Source: Nemopilema nomurai
Lineage: Eukaryota; Cnidaria; Scyphozoa; Rhizostomeae; Rhizostomatidae
Direction: 5' to 3'
NCBI GenBank assembly: GCA_003864495.1
Contig: ML133428.1
Span: 1,054,001 to 1,118,000, forward strand
Length of the DNA stretch: 64,000 bases
In this document: positions 63,101 to 64,000 of the stretch, piece by piece
How positions within the stretch are numbered: position 1 is the first letter of the stretch
Layout: each line of letters opens with the position of its first letter
Program-made: the position numbers and the translations under genes
Notes under the pieces: generated by a model
Seen by the model: the letters and a program-made list of their open reading frames with translations, nothing else
The model's database searches: none
What the model was told of the DNA's origin: nothing

Positions 63101-63287
63101 GAGGTTTGTCGTCAAACCCATACGTAAAGTACATGTGACAGCATACTAGGTTATATACCTGCATCGATATACCATCTACACGAGCGATACAGTATCCGTA
63201 GTCTGTTAGTGTGATATAAATTGGTAAACCCACGACGAAACCTGTTCCAAAAGACCTCCCATACCTCATAACAATCTGCCAAGCCAT
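60170..63287 (-). CDS. IMMP2L: IMMP2L, mitochondrial inner membrane peptidase subunit 2, with long C-terminal tail
   Basis: Exons in phase: 63159-63287, 61962-62065, 61180-61245, 60944-61046, 60170-60634. The product has 288 residues against about 175 in human. Residues 11-35 form the N-terminal membrane segment ([20 protein letters not shown]). The type I signal peptidase boxes are present: VDGISMQPSLNP with catalytic Ser41, and [13 protein letters not shown] with the Lys general base, then [20 protein letters not shown] and [11 protein letters not shown]...WPPNRW. The enzyme cleaves bipartite presequences in the intermembrane space together with IMMP1L. After WPPNRW there is a tail of about 130 residues rich in Ser, Asn and acidic residues, ending in a clean stop ([12 protein letters not shown]). 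The tail shares the last exon with conserved sequence and is not a separate frame. Confidence 0.95.
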
Positions 63288-64000
63288 TATGAACTTTGAC
63301 TTTCAAATAGGCCCAAACACAGCTACGATAAGTTCGGCCTCGTTCTCAAAGGCAGGAGAAAAATATTGCGTAACATAGGAGTAAGAAAATTGCAAGATAA
63401 CGGGAAAATACCCGAAATAGGCTTCTTGTCCATATAGAGAAGAAGCGGGGGTATTAAATTAGCAAATTTCTACTTTCCTTTTGCTTTTTGAAGCACTTTG
63501 TGCAGAGCCACCCTTGTCATTTTGTTACCTCTACACCAGTGAAATTCCACTATTTCGACAATTAATTTGTTCAGCAACTAGACTATCCCAAACTATTCAA
63601 GTGTTTGCACTCGTGCCACTTTTAAACTTTAAAAACTTCTTATGAAAAATCAATGTCACTCCTCCACTTTCGAAACTTTCCCGAAATTTTTGGGGATATT
63701 TTTGGGGAAACTATCTTTCTAACAAGAAGAACCAAGTAAAAAAAGGGCCAGGTCGAAAACGCGGAAACCGCGAAACAAATTTTTGCATGAAGCTTCTGGA
63801 ATTGAACGACATAAACAAAGCAACAAAGCTCTTTCAAGAATTGAGATATAAGACCTTATTTTTTGAGAATTTCAACGAGGGTGAAAATCGAAAACGCGGA
63901 AACCTTTAATAACCAATTATGTTTGCTAATTTGATGACAAGAGAGGTATATAATGAGTTATTAAGCCTTTGGTAACGTTTAACACAGATTTTGTGGCTGC
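63288..64000. other. Upstream region of IMMP2L
   Basis: This is the promoter side of IMMP2L. A short word GAAAACGCGGAAACC occurs twice (near 63755 and 63893). No exon of a further gene could be supported. Confidence 0.5.

Overview
This is a window of an animal nuclear genome: AT-rich, with split genes (GT-AG introns from under 100 bases to several kilobases), long repeat-rich spacers, and no operons or bacterial signals. The recognisable proteins are a full-length IRBIT/AHCYL-type protein, WDR74, an mL42-type mitochondrial ribosomal protein and IMMP2L. These fit a metazoan. The short-TIR DNA transposons, foldback elements and intron-rich ancient genes suggest an early-branching invertebrate, perhaps a cnidarian, but I cannot name the species. 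Most of the real coding sequence lies in exons too short to look like convincing open frames; I rebuilt them by hand from splice sites and reading phase.

Layout. (1) About 0.5-6.1 kb, minus: a 12-exon (or longer) gene for a type II membrane protein with a GalT/HIT-like nucleotidyltransferase fold; its last exon is not resolved at the left edge. (2) 6.26-7.38 kb, plus: intronless WDR74, head to head with gene 1 across about 170 bases. (3) 7.4-11.9 kb: spacer. (4) 11.9-24.1 kb, minus: complete 19-exon AHCYL/IRBIT gene of 513 codons whose last two residues sit in a 7-base coding exon. A hAT-like element lies in one intron. (5) 25-36.4 kb: scattered plausible minus-strand exons (a good first exon at 36.36 kb, a membrane-spanning terminal exon at 25.1 kb) that may form one or more unidentified genes. 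(6) 36.4-52 kb: gene-poor and full of mobile elements, including a 0.93-kb foldback element whose arms carry 30-base tandem repeats and whose centre holds a start-codon-bearing exon-like ORF; two copies of a TA-flanked MITE; a C-rich palindromic element; a Harbinger-like MITE; and a hAT-like insertion whose unoccupied target survives in a second copy 3.7 kb away. (7) 52.0-56.6 kb, minus: seven-exon mL42-type mitochondrial ribosomal protein gene with a dead Tc1 element in its first intron. (8) 57.2-59.0 kb, plus: four-exon gene for an unidentified 127-residue acidic protein, with a foldback element in its last intron. (9) 60.2-63.3 kb, minus: five-exon IMMP2L, with an unusually long C-terminal tail.

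The identified genes are mostly housekeeping: ribosome assembly (WDR74), mitochondrial translation (mL42), mitochondrial presequence processing (IMMP2L) and calcium/ion-transport signalling (IRBIT). Their neighbourhood looks like ordinary eukaryotic gene packing with shared divergent promoters rather than a functional cluster. The best candidates for something undescribed are the foldback element with its exon-like cargo, the membrane-anchored GalT-like enzyme with an HPHLH active-site motif, and the extended IMMP2L and mL42 proteins.
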